DNA of 16,049 nt from RBG-16-42-24 sp964396785. GTDB lineage: Bacteria; Patescibacteriota; Microgenomatia; UBA8517. How positions within the stretch are numbered: position 1 is the first letter of the stretch; every line of letters starts with the position of its first letter. A program made the position numbers and the translations under genes. Where the stretch lies: positions 1 to 16,049 of the forward strand of contig CAYNFU010000015.1 in the NCBI GenBank assembly GCA_964396785.1. Reading direction: 5' to 3'. This document shows, in pieces, positions 6,194 through 12,877 of the stretch. The notes under the pieces were generated by a model. It had not been told where the DNA came from. It saw only the letters and a list, made by a program, of their open reading frames with translations, and did not search any database.

Positions 6194-6619
6194 ATGGAAA
6201 AAACAAAAAAGGGGAAAAAAGACAAAAAAGTAAAGTTTGTGATGGTGGGATACCCCGTCGGCGATTTTTTGATTAGGATCAAAAATGCGGCACTCGCCCG
6301 ACAGAAAGAAGTGGTTGTTCAAAGAACAAAACTTATTGAGGCGACAGCAAAAGCTTTGGTCAAAGAAAGGTATTTAGAAGACCTCAAAAAAGATGGCGAC
6401 GAGATTAAGGTTAGTTTGACATTTCGAGCCAAAGAACCTGAAATTTTGGGTTTAAAACTTATCTCAAAACCCGGTTTAAGAGTCTATGTTGGGGTTGAGG
6501 AACTAGCGAAAAGAAGAAAACCCTCGACACTTTTTCTTTCTACCCCCAAAGGAATAGTTTCGGCGAAAGACGCAATAAAAGGACGAGTCGGAGGCGAGGC
6601 AATTTTTGAAATTTGGTAG
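6194..6619 (+). CDS. rpsH: 30S ribosomal protein S8 (uS8)
   Basis: S8 binds helix 21 of 16S rRNA early in assembly; in E. coli it is the translational repressor of the spc operon. The 141-residue product has YPVGDFLIRIKNA (20-32, where most have DPIADMLTRIRNA), LISKPGLRVYV (89-99), STPKGI (116-121) and RVGGEAIFEIW at the end. A Lys-rich segment of about 16 residues precedes the core. ATG 6194 is taken as start, but ATG 6242 (beginning MVGYPVGDFL) would give a more family-like length; neither has a clear Shine-Dalgarno sequence. Confidence 0.93.
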   Translation: MEKTKKGKKDKKVKFVMVGYPVGDFLIRIKNAALARQKEVVVQRTKLIEATAKALVKERYLEDLKKDGDEIKVSLTFRAKEPEILGLKLISKPGLRVYVGVEELAKRRKPSTLFLSTPKGIVSAKDAIKGRVGGEAIFEIW

Positions 6620-6625
6620 GAAAAC

Positions 6626-7177
6626 ATGAGTAAAATTGGCAAACAGTTAATTTCAGTTCCCAGCGGGGTAAGCGTTGAGATTTTAGACGAAGAGGTCAAA
6701 GTTAGCGGGCCTAAAGGAACTCTTTCCTTGAGGATTCCCTCGGGAATTTCGGTAGTCCAAAAGGAAGAGGAAATAAGTCTCGTAAGCTCAAAAAAATCAA
6801 AAACTGGCAAGAGTCTTTATGGAACAACCAGGGCGCTCCTGGCAAACAATGTTAAAGGTGTTAGCGACGGTTGGACAAAGGAGCTCGAGCTTGTGGGAAC
6901 TGGTTATAGGGCAGAGGTAGTGGGGGGTAATTTGGTTTTGGCGGTCGGATATTCGCACCCGGTCAAAATTTCCGCCCCAGATAGTATCACGTTTAAGGTT
7001 GAAAAAACTTTCATAACAATTGAGGGGCCAAACCGAGAGCTAGTTGGCCAGATTGCGGCAAATGTACGTAACGTTCGTCCCCCCGAGCCATACAAAGGCA
7101 AAGGCATAAAATATAAGGACGAGGTAATAAGGAGAAAGGCAGGCAAAGCGGCGAAAACCGTCGGCGCGCCCGCTTAA
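6626..7177 (+). CDS. rplF: 50S ribosomal protein L6 (uL6)
   Basis: L6 lies near the GTPase-associated region of the 50S subunit. The 183-residue product has the two repeated alpha/beta domains of the family: MSKIGKQLISVPSGV (1-15), VSGPKGTLSL (26-35), the interdomain GTGYRAEVVG (91-100), and the C-terminal signature RPPEPYKGKGIKYKDEVI (151-168) followed by RRKAGKAAK. Length is standard. AGGA sits 6 bases before the ATG. Six bases separate it from rpsH and two from rplR. Confidence 0.96.
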   Translation: MSKIGKQLISVPSGVSVEILDEEVKVSGPKGTLSLRIPSGISVVQKEEEISLVSSKKSKTGKSLYGTTRALLANNVKGVSDGWTKELELVGTGYRAEVVGGNLVLAVGYSHPVKISAPDSITFKVEKTFITIEGPNRELVGQIAANVRNVRPPEPYKGKGIKYKDEVIRRKAGKAAKTVGAPA

Positions 7178-7179
7178 AT

Positions 7180-7536
7180 ATGATTAATAAATTAAAAAGA
7201 AAGCTAAATCGAGAAAGAAGAACTAGGGTAAAAATTGCAAGAGTCGGTAAGTACCCGAGACTTTCGGTATACCGTTCTAATAAGCACATTTTTGCCCAAA
7301 TAATTGACGACAGTAAAGGAAACACCCTGGTTGCCGTATCGGATAAAAGCCTAGCCAAGGGAAAGGAAGAAACATTAAGAGGAGTTGCTCTCTCCGAAAC
7401 AGTGGGAATTGCCCTTGCTGAAAAGGCAAAAGCTAAAAAGATATCAAAGGTTACTTTTGACAGAGGATCGTATAAATATCACGGACGAGTCAAGGCTCTT
7501 GCAGAAGGAGCCAGGAAAGGGGGACTAAACTTTTAA
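7180..7536 (+). CDS. rplR: 50S ribosomal protein L18 (uL18)
   Basis: L18 binds 5S rRNA with L5 and helps join it to the 50S subunit. The 118-residue product has a basic N-terminal tail (MINKLKRKLNRERRTRVK), then PRLSVYRSNKHIFAQIIDD (26-44), and the C-terminal signature VTFDRGSYKYHGRVKALAEG (91-110) ending ARKGGLNF; the common form has FDRGGY, so Ser97 replaces a Gly. Length is typical. Its TAA shares a base with the rpsE ATG (TAATG). Confidence 0.96.
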   Translation: MINKLKRKLNRERRTRVKIARVGKYPRLSVYRSNKHIFAQIIDDSKGNTLVAVSDKSLAKGKEETLRGVALSETVGIALAEKAKAKKISKVTFDRGSYKYHGRVKALAEGARKGGLNF

Positions 7537-8024
7537 TGGAGTACCGGGGTTATCAGGAAGTACGGGAGTTTGAGGAAAAGGTAGTCGAGATAAATAGAAT
7601 TTCCAAAAAAACCAAGGGTGGGAACCAAATAAGATTCTCGGCCCTCGTTGTTGTGGGAGACAAAAAAGGTAAAGTTGGAGTGGGGCTATCAAAAGCCCCA
7701 GACGTAAGAGGAGCAATAAGGAAGGCAATTGCTGCGGCTAAAAGAAGAATGGTGCAAGTTCCTCTCAAAGGAAACACCATTCCCCTATCTGTGAATGAAA
7801 AGTTCTCTGCCGCAAAAGTCCTTCTTAAACCCGCTCCTCCAGGAAGCGGACTTATTGCCGGGGGACCTATGAGGGTGGTTCTTGAGCTTGCCGGTATTAA
7901 AGACGCGGTAGGCAAAATTCTGGGAACAAAAAATAAAATTTCAAATGTTTATGCGACCTTAAAAGCATTAGATACAATTTCGATTATAAATGGAAGGAGG
8001 ATGAGTCGTGGAAAAACTTCCTAA
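7536..8024 (+). CDS. rpsE: 30S ribosomal protein S5 (uS5)
   Basis: S5 shapes the mRNA entry channel and takes part in decoding accuracy. It has the N-terminal S5 double-stranded RNA-binding domain (about 8-72), including RFSALVVVGDKKGKVGVG (33-50) and KAPDVRGAIRKAI (53-65), then the C-terminal domain with PPGSGLIAGGPMRVVLELAG (101-120). The 162 residues are within the normal range. The last 17 bases overlap rplO and contain that gene's Shine-Dalgarno sequence region. The next gene is rplO: the rpmD (L30) that normally follows rpsE is missing. Confidence 0.96.
   Translation: MEYRGYQEVREFEEKVVEINRISKKTKGGNQIRFSALVVVGDKKGKVGVGLSKAPDVRGAIRKAIAAAKRRMVQVPLKGNTIPLSVNEKFSAAKVLLKPAPPGSGLIAGGPMRVVLELAGIKDAVGKILGTKNKISNVYATLKALDTISIINGRRMSRGKTS
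7994..8000 (+). promoter_or_regulatory. Strong ribosome-binding site for rplO
   Basis: AAGGAGG lies 7 bases before GTG 8008, within the end of rpsE. It is one of the few strong Shine-Dalgarno sequences in the window and decides the GTG start of rplO. An ATG at 8001 directly after it is in the rpsE frame and is too close to be used. Confidence 0.8.
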
Positions 8025-8454
8025 ACTTCTTAGCAAAGGTAAAAAAAGAGTTGGCCGGGGCATTGGGAGCGGCAAAGGTGGTCATACCGTGGGGCGTGGC
8101 CAGAAGGGTCAAAAATCTAGAGCCAACTTAGGGATTCTCTTTGAGGGAATAAAGATGAAGAAGTCCTTCATCAAAAAACTTCCCCTTAAAAGAGGCAAAG
8201 GAAAATTTGGGCCAAAAGATAAACCAATAGTTATTAATATGGGTGAGCTTAATTTTTTGCCCGCAGGCACTAAGGTTGATTTGGCGATACTTATAAAAGA
8301 AGGTATTGTAGATGAGAGGGACGCGAAGGCCTTCGGAGTAAAGATTTTGGGTGGAGGGAAATTGACTAAAAAGCTAAATATTCTCCTTCCGACCTCAAAA
8401 TCCGCCGCCAAAAAATTAGAGAAAGCGGGTAGTAAGGTAGTCAAGGATGCTTAA
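8008..8454 (+). CDS. rplO: 50S ribosomal protein L15 (uL15)
   Basis: L15 is a late-assembly protein deep in the 50S subunit. The 148-residue product has KKRVGRGIGSGKGG (12-25), GRGQKGQKSRA (29-39), then KLPLKRGKGKFG (57-68) and the C-terminal VKILGGGKLTKKLNI (111-125). The basic, glycine-rich N-terminal extension is what penetrates rRNA in the known structures. The start is GTG, fixed by the AAGGAGG 7 bases upstream. It overlaps rpsE by 17 bases and secY by 8. Confidence 0.95.
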   Translation: MEKLPKLLSKGKKRVGRGIGSGKGGHTVGRGQKGQKSRANLGILFEGIKMKKSFIKKLPLKRGKGKFGPKDKPIVINMGELNFLPAGTKVDLAILIKEGIVDERDAKAFGVKILGGGKLTKKLNILLPTSKSAAKKLEKAGSKVVKDA

Positions 8455-9727
8455 GTCAATTGCCCAATTTTTTTCTAAGGTAGTCAAAACTCCGGTAATC
8501 AGGAGGAAACTTTTAATTACGGCGGCAATTGTTTTGGTTTTTAGACTTGTAGCCCACATACCTGCGGCTGGAATAGACAGGACATCTCTCGCGGCTCTTT
8601 TTTCGGGTAGTCCCCTTCTTTCGCTTCTCGACGTCTTTTCTGGTGGGACTCTCGCTAATTTTTCTATTATGGCTCTGGGTCTAAACCCCTATATTAACGC
8701 CTCAATAATCTTTCAACTTTTGACTTTTGTGGTTCCCTCGCTTGAGGAGCTTTCAAAAGAAGGAGAATTCGGACAGGAAAAAATAAATCAGTACACGAGG
8801 TTTTTGACCGTTCCCTTGGCGGCGCTTCAGGCTTTTGGAATGTACACCCTATTAAAAAGCCAGGGAATTATTTCACAACTTTCCCCAATTGCACTAGTTG
8901 CCCTGGTTCTTACAATGACCGCAGGAACCGTCCTTGCAGTTTGGCTGGGTGAGCTCATTACCGAATATGGAATAACAAACGGAGTTTCATTCTTAATTTT
9001 TACTGGAATAGTATCCCGGCTCCCAGTTATTATTGGTCAGTCGGTAACGACTATTGCTTCGGCAGACATGCTTAAGGTAGGGGTTTTTCTGGCGGTTGCA
9101 ATGGCAATTGTCGGATTAATAGTTTTTATGAACGAGGCGGTAAGGAGGATTCCGATTTCCTATGCCAGGCGGGTAGGACGAAACCTTCCGGGGTCATCTT
9201 ATCTACCGTTAAGACTTAATCAAGCAGGAGTAATCCCGATAATTTTTGCGGTTTCTTTAGTACTTCTTCCCTCAATGCTTAGCCAATTTATGTCGGGTTC
9301 GGGAAACCCGGGTGTTGCAAGATTTGCCCAGACGCTTGCCTTAAATTTTAATCCTCAAACACTTATTTATAATGTATTTTACTTCTTCCTAGTTTTTGGT
9401 TTTACCTATTTCTATACTGCGGTGGTATTTAATCCCGAGAAGATTTCGGAAAATTTGCAAAAAAATGGCGGCTTTGTATCGGGAATTCGCCCGGGGACCG
9501 AGACCACAAAATATCTTTCCTACGTCCTCTCGCGCATAACCATGGTGGGAGGAGTATTTTTGGGACTCATTGCAGTTCTTCCCTCATTCTTCCAAAACGC
9601 CATAGGGGTAGCAAATTTGGCAATTGGGGGAACGGGGGTTTTGATAGTTGTTTCAGTTGTTCTTGAGCTTACCCGCGAACTTGAATCACAGCTCGTAGTC
9701 GGAAGATACGAAAGGTTCATTAGATGA
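8447..9727 (+). CDS. secY: Protein translocase subunit SecY
   Basis: SecY is the channel subunit of the SecYEG translocon in the cytoplasmic membrane. The 426-residue product is very hydrophobic, with about ten membrane segments. Family motifs are GLNPYINASIIFQLL (78-92), LGELITEYGITNGVS (167-181), RRIPISYARR (233-242, basic cytosolic loop), LPLRLNQAGVIPIIFA (253-268), NGGFVSGIRPG (340-350; cytosolic loop important for SecA/ribosome contact) and GGTGVLIVVSVVLE (394-407). The C-terminus ends at RYERFIR, with little tail. Placement after rplO is standard. Its TGA overlaps the adk ATG. Confidence 0.97.
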   Translation: MLKSIAQFFSKVVKTPVIRRKLLITAAIVLVFRLVAHIPAAGIDRTSLAALFSGSPLLSLLDVFSGGTLANFSIMALGLNPYINASIIFQLLTFVVPSLEELSKEGEFGQEKINQYTRFLTVPLAALQAFGMYTLLKSQGIISQLSPIALVALVLTMTAGTVLAVWLGELITEYGITNGVSFLIFTGIVSRLPVIIGQSVTTIASADMLKVGVFLAVAMAIVGLIVFMNEAVRRIPISYARRVGRNLPGSSYLPLRLNQAGVIPIIFAVSLVLLPSMLSQFMSGSGNPGVARFAQTLALNFNPQTLIYNVFYFFLVFGFTYFYTAVVFNPEKISENLQKNGGFVSGIRPGTETTKYLSYVLSRITMVGGVFLGLIAVLPSFFQNAIGVANLAIGGTGVLIVVSVVLELTRELESQLVVGRYERFIR

Positions 9728-10356
9728 ATTTAATAATTTTGGGACCGCAAGGATCAGGTAAAGGAACACAGGCGAGACTGGTTGCAGACTCTCTCGGGCT
9801 TTTTTATTTCGAATCGGGTGACTTTTTGAGGGAGAGCGCAAAAGTTAACCCCAGGATTGATGAGATTGTAAATAAGAAGGGGGAACTTCTTCCCGACGAG
9901 GAAGTCTTTGGGCTTATAACAAAATACTTTGAAGAGAAGCATCCTACCCTGGAGAATTTTATATTAGACGGATATCCGCGTTCGTTGAAACAATATGAAA
10001 TGCTTAAAAATTGGCTTTTGGGGAAGGGGAAAAAGATAAATTGGGTAATATATCTCACACTTTCGGAAGACGAATCCTTAACAAGAATTACTGCAAGACG
10101 CATTTGTGAGAAATGCGACAGGGTATGGAATTTGGTGACCAATCCTCCTCCCGCTCCCGACACCTGCGAATGTGGAGGGAGACTAATTCAGCGGCAAGAC
10201 GATACGCCGGAAGTTGTTAAAAAAAGACTCGAGATTTATCAAGAAACGACTGCTCCCTTGATTGAAGTTTTCAAAAAAGACGGAATACTCGTAAGCGTGA
10301 ACGGCGAACAACCTATTGATACAATCTTAAAAGAAATAGTTGCCAAGGTTGCTTGA
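9724..10356 (+). CDS. adk: Adenylate kinase
   Basis: Adk converts ATP + AMP to 2 ADP in the cytosol. The 210-residue product has the P-loop GPQGSGKGTQ (7-16; Gln9 where most have Pro), SGDFLRE (31-37) and LDGYPRSLKQYE (81-92) for AMP binding, TARRIC (123-128) and QRQDDTPEVVKKRL (156-169). The LID carries cysteines at C128, C131, C148 and C150, suggesting a zinc-holding form, but the second pair is CxC (TCECGG) where CxxCGG is usual. It begins in an ATGA overlap with secY, and map starts immediately after its TGA. The secY-adk-map order is common in bacteria. Confidence 0.96.
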   Translation: MNLIILGPQGSGKGTQARLVADSLGLFYFESGDFLRESAKVNPRIDEIVNKKGELLPDEEVFGLITKYFEEKHPTLENFILDGYPRSLKQYEMLKNWLLGKGKKINWVIYLTLSEDESLTRITARRICEKCDRVWNLVTNPPPAPDTCECGGRLIQRQDDTPEVVKKRLEIYQETTAPLIEVFKKDGILVSVNGEQPIDTILKEIVAKVA

Positions 10357-11118
10357 ATGGGAACTTCCATCCAGGTGAAAACTGAAAAAGAACTCGCCAT
10401 TATGGCCGAGGGTGGAGAGAAGCTCGGGCGAGTGAAATTAGCACTTAAAAAAGCTGTAAAAATTGGTGTGAGTGCCGGGGAAATTGAATCCCTCGCCGTG
10501 AGTCTTATTGGGCAAGCCGGAGGGGAACCGTCTTTTAAAAAGGTGCGAGGATACTCTTGGGCGACTTGTGTGAATGTGAACGAAGGAGTCGTTCACGGCA
10601 TTCCCAAGGCTAATATTATTTTTAAAAAGGGCGACCTCGTGAGCGTCGACGTTGGGATGTTTTATAAAGGTTTTCATACCGACACATCCATAAGCCTTGG
10701 CCTTGGGGTGGATTCTCGTACCGAAAGATTTTTAGAAGTGGGAAAAAAAGCTTTAAATGCCGCAATTAGGGAGGCGAGAGTGGGAAATAGAATTTTTGAC
10801 ATTTCCGAGACTATAGAGGGTATCGTGAGGAAGGGCGGCTACACTCCGGTTGAGGACCTGGTCGGCCACGGAGTGGGAAGGGAGCTTCACGAGGACCCGC
10901 AGATTCCCTGTTTTACCCGAGGCAAGCGTGAGGAAAGCCCGGTAATTCCGGAAGGCGCGGTACTCGCAATTGAAATAATGTATACGATGGGCAAAAAAGA
11001 CCTTAAAATCGGGACCGATGGATGGACAATTACCACGGCCGATGGTAAAATATCAGCGCTTTTTGAGGAGACCGTAGCGGTGAGCGCGCACGGTCCCCTT
11101 ATTTTGACGGAAGGGTAA
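10357..11118 (+). CDS. map: Methionine aminopeptidase, type I
   Basis: Removes the initiator methionine from new proteins as they leave the ribosome. The 253-residue pita-bread fold has all five metal ligands by motif: Asp98 (VSVDVGM), Asp109 (HTDTS), His171 (GHGVGRELHE), Glu206 (IEIMYT) and Glu237 (FEETV). His80 (VVHGIP) and His178 are the usual active-site histidines. The last motif is EET where EHT is typical. No N-terminal zinc finger or SH3-binding extension is present. Fourteen of its 24 valine codons are GTG, against 1 of 9 in rplR and 1 of 6 in rpsM. ATG directly follows the adk stop. Confidence 0.96.
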   Translation: MGTSIQVKTEKELAIMAEGGEKLGRVKLALKKAVKIGVSAGEIESLAVSLIGQAGGEPSFKKVRGYSWATCVNVNEGVVHGIPKANIIFKKGDLVSVDVGMFYKGFHTDTSISLGLGVDSRTERFLEVGKKALNAAIREARVGNRIFDISETIEGIVRKGGYTPVEDLVGHGVGRELHEDPQIPCFTRGKREESPVIPEGAVLAIEIMYTMGKKDLKIGTDGWTITTADGKISALFEETVAVSAHGPLILTEG

Positions 11119-11120
11119 AT

Positions 11121-11336
11121 ATGAAAGATTCAAAAAACAAATTCATTGACGGAGAAGTGACAGAGGCACTTCCCAATACCATGTTTAGGGTGACACTTGT
11201 TGACGGAAGCGTGGTACTCGCAACTCTTAAAGGAAAGTTGAGGCGCGCCTATGTCAGAATTTTTCCTGGAGATAAAGTTAAAGTCGAAATAACGCCGTAT
11301 GACAAGGAGAGAGGAAGGATAGTTTACAAATATTAG
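11121..11336 (+). CDS. infA: Translation initiation factor IF-1
   Basis: IF1 is a single OB-fold protein that occupies the 30S A site during initiation. The 71-residue product has the family core GEVTEALPNTMFRVTL (11-26), GKLRRAYVRIFPGDKVKVE (38-56) and ITPYDKERGRIVYKY at the end. Length is typical. GGAAGGG (11110-11116) lies just before the map stop and the ATG, in the right place to serve as ribosome-binding site. The stop is TAG. The map-infA-rpmJ order is the standard join of the spc and alpha clusters. Confidence 0.96.
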   Translation: MKDSKNKFIDGEVTEALPNTMFRVTLVDGSVVLATLKGKLRRAYVRIFPGDKVKVEITPYDKERGRIVYKY

Positions 11337-11368
11337 GCAGAAGCCAAATATTTGGATATCTAAATATT
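11328..11368 (+). repeat. Three AAATATT copies with a 12-bp palindrome before rpmJ
   Basis: AAATATT occurs at 11328-11334, 11346-11352 and 11362-11368, spaced 18 and 16 bases apart; the middle copy lies in the perfect palindrome CCAAATATTTGG (11344-11355). The stretch covers the end of infA and the 32-base infA-rpmJ gap and ends at the rpmJ ATG. It could bind a protein, expose the rpmJ start by being unstructured, or be chance in AT-rich DNA. Confidence 0.4.
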
Positions 11369-11482
11369 ATGCAGGTCGTAAGCTCAATTCAAATTCGTTG
11401 TAAAGATTGCAAAATAGTTAAAAGAAAAGGGGTTCTTTACGTTATTTGCAAAAACCCCAAGCATAAACAAAGGCAGGGATAA
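11369..11482 (+). CDS. rpmJ: 50S ribosomal protein L36 (bL36)
   Basis: L36 is the smallest 50S protein, bound to 23S rRNA through a zinc ribbon. Translating from ATG 11369 gives 37 residues with Cys11, Cys14 (RCKDCKIVKRKG), Cys27 (YVICKNPKHKQRQG) and His32, the CxxC...C...H zinc set of the family. The C-terminus KHKQRQG is the family signature. The N-terminus MQVVSSIQI differs from the common MKVRxSVKx, losing two basic residues. It is too short for many ORF cut-offs but the match is unambiguous. It lies 32 bases after infA and 2 bases before rpsM. Confidence 0.95.
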   Translation: MQVVSSIQIRCKDCKIVKRKGVLYVICKNPKHKQRQG

Positions 11483-11484
11483 TT

Positions 11485-11898
11485 ATGGCAAGAATTGCTG
11501 GAGTGGAACTTAACGATAATTGGAAACTTGATTTCGCCTTAACGAGAGTAAAAGGTATAGGTTGGCCGTTGTCCCGAAAAATATTGTCTAAAGTAGGGAT
11601 AGATGGAGCCAAGAGGCTATCAAGCTTAACGCCCGAGGAACTTTCAAAAGTAGCGGGTGAGCTAGAAAACTATTCTTTGGAAGGAGAGCTCGCGAGACGT
11701 GTAAGAGCCGACATAGCAAGACTTGCTAACATTGGAACCTATAGAGGGTCACGCCACCAAAAGAATTTACCTTCACGGGGGCAGAGGACAAGGTCAAATG
11801 CCAGAACCAAGAGGGGCAAGAGAAAAACCGTAGGGGCATTTAAGAAGGAAACTCGTTCTCTAATGAAAGATACGAAAGCGGCTGAGGAGAAAAAATGA
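11485..11898 (+). CDS. rpsM: 30S ribosomal protein S13 (uS13)
   Basis: S13 is in the 30S head, makes bridges to the 50S subunit (L5) and reaches the P-site tRNA with its C-terminal tail. The 137-residue product has MARIAGVELNDNWKLDFALT (1-20), the helix-turn region VKGIGWPLSRKIL (22-34), and the signature YRGSRHQKNLPSRGQRTRSN (86-105) before ARTKRGKRKT. After the core is a mixed-charge tail of about 20 residues. AGGG lies 6 bases before the ATG. Its TGA overlaps the rpsK ATG. Confidence 0.96.
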   Translation: MARIAGVELNDNWKLDFALTRVKGIGWPLSRKILSKVGIDGAKRLSSLTPEELSKVAGELENYSLEGELARRVRADIARLANIGTYRGSRHQKNLPSRGQRTRSNARTKRGKRKTVGAFKKETRSLMKDTKAAEEKK

Positions 11899-12260
11899 CA
11901 GACAAAGCTCAAAAGTCAAAACTGGGAAAGGTATATATTTCTGCTTCTTTTAATAATACGCTTGTTACGGTCACCAATGATAAAGGTGACGCAATTTCCT
12001 GGGGCTCGTCTGGGTCTGTAGGATTTAAAGGTACCAGAAAATCCACCCCATTCGCCGCAACAACGGCGGTTGAGAAGGTTATTAAAAAGGCGAAAGAAAA
12101 CGGGGTTGAAGAGGTAGAAATTTATGTCAAAGGACCCGGGCCAGGCAGGGACGCGGCACTTCGTGCAATTCGTGCAAGCGGAGTAAGAATTTCACAAATT
12201 GCGGATGTAACTCCTATGCCGCATAACGGCCCAAGGCCCAAAAAGAAAAGGAGAGTTTAA
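11895..12260 (+). CDS. rpsK: 30S ribosomal protein S11 (uS11)
   Basis: S11 lies on the 30S platform near the E-site mRNA. The 121-residue product has SASFNNTLVTVTNDKGDAISW (17-37), GFKGTRKSTPFAA (43-55), VKGPGPGRDAALRAI (78-92) and the end DVTPMPHNGPRPKKKRRV (104-121). The family usually reads HNGCRPPK here, so Pro113 stands where Cys is common. Length is typical. It starts in an ATGA overlap with rpsM and lies three bases before rpsD. Confidence 0.96.
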   Translation: MTDKAQKSKLGKVYISASFNNTLVTVTNDKGDAISWGSSGSVGFKGTRKSTPFAATTAVEKVIKKAKENGVEEVEIYVKGPGPGRDAALRAIRASGVRISQIADVTPMPHNGPRPKKKRRV

Positions 12261-12263
12261 ATT

Positions 12264-12863
12264 ATGGCAAGATATACCGGACCAAAAGATAGATTGTCTC
12301 GTCGTGAGGGTTTTGACCTTTTTGGCGCTGGGGCAAAATTGACAAGGCTTACTGTTCCCCCCGGAGTACACGGGCCAAAAGGTCTCTCTAACCCTTCGCA
12401 ATACGGAAGACAGTTGAGGGAGAAACAGAAGGTAAAAAGGCTTTATGGAATTTTAGAGAGGCAGTTTAAGAAATATGTTGGACAGGCATTGAAGACCAAA
12501 GGAAATACCGGAGAAAAACTGCTTTCTATTTTGGAAAGAAGGTTAGACAACACTATTTTTAGACTTGGATTTGCGCCAAGCCGGCCAGCCGCAAGACAGC
12601 TCGTGTCCCATGGACACGTTTCGGTTTCGGGGAAAAAGGTCAATGTGCCGTCATACGGAGTAAGAACAGGTGATACAATAGCACTTTTAGGCAAAGCTCT
12701 TAATATCCCTGCGGTAAAGGCAAGTTTCGAAGAGAAAGACGTAAAAATCCCGTCTTGGCTTGAAAAAAAGGCAGCGGTTGGGAGAGTCAAGCGCGAACCT
12801 AAAATTGAAGATATACTTGAGCCAATATCAATTACAGATATTGTCGAATTTTATTCAAGATAA
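12264..12863 (+). CDS. rpsD: 30S ribosomal protein S4 (uS4)
   Basis: S4 nucleates 30S assembly on the 5' domain of 16S rRNA and, in E. coli, represses the alpha operon. The 199-residue product starts MARYTGPKDRLSRREG, has no N-terminal zinc cysteines (the C-minus form), and carries an S4 RNA-binding domain from about 91 to 155 with LERRLDNTIFRLGFAPSRPA (90-109) and SHGHVSVSGKKVNVPSY (115-131). It ends ITDIVEFYSR, a normal family end. GGAG lies about 10 bases before the ATG. Its stop codon TAA lies inside the rpoA ribosome-binding site. Confidence 0.96.
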   Translation: MARYTGPKDRLSRREGFDLFGAGAKLTRLTVPPGVHGPKGLSNPSQYGRQLREKQKVKRLYGILERQFKKYVGQALKTKGNTGEKLLSILERRLDNTIFRLGFAPSRPAARQLVSHGHVSVSGKKVNVPSYGVRTGDTIALLGKALNIPAVKASFEEKDVKIPSWLEKKAAVGRVKREPKIEDILEPISITDIVEFYSR

Positions 12864-12871
12864 GGAGGTGA
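12862..12871 (+). promoter_or_regulatory. Perfect ribosome-binding site for rpoA
   Basis: AAGGAGGTGA is fully complementary to the usual 3' end of bacterial 16S rRNA and is the strongest Shine-Dalgarno sequence in the window. It overlaps the rpsD stop and ends 6 bases before TTG 12878. The next in-frame ATG (12890) is 18 bases past its end, so the site decides the TTG start. Confidence 0.85.
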
Positions 12872-12877
12872 CTAAAA

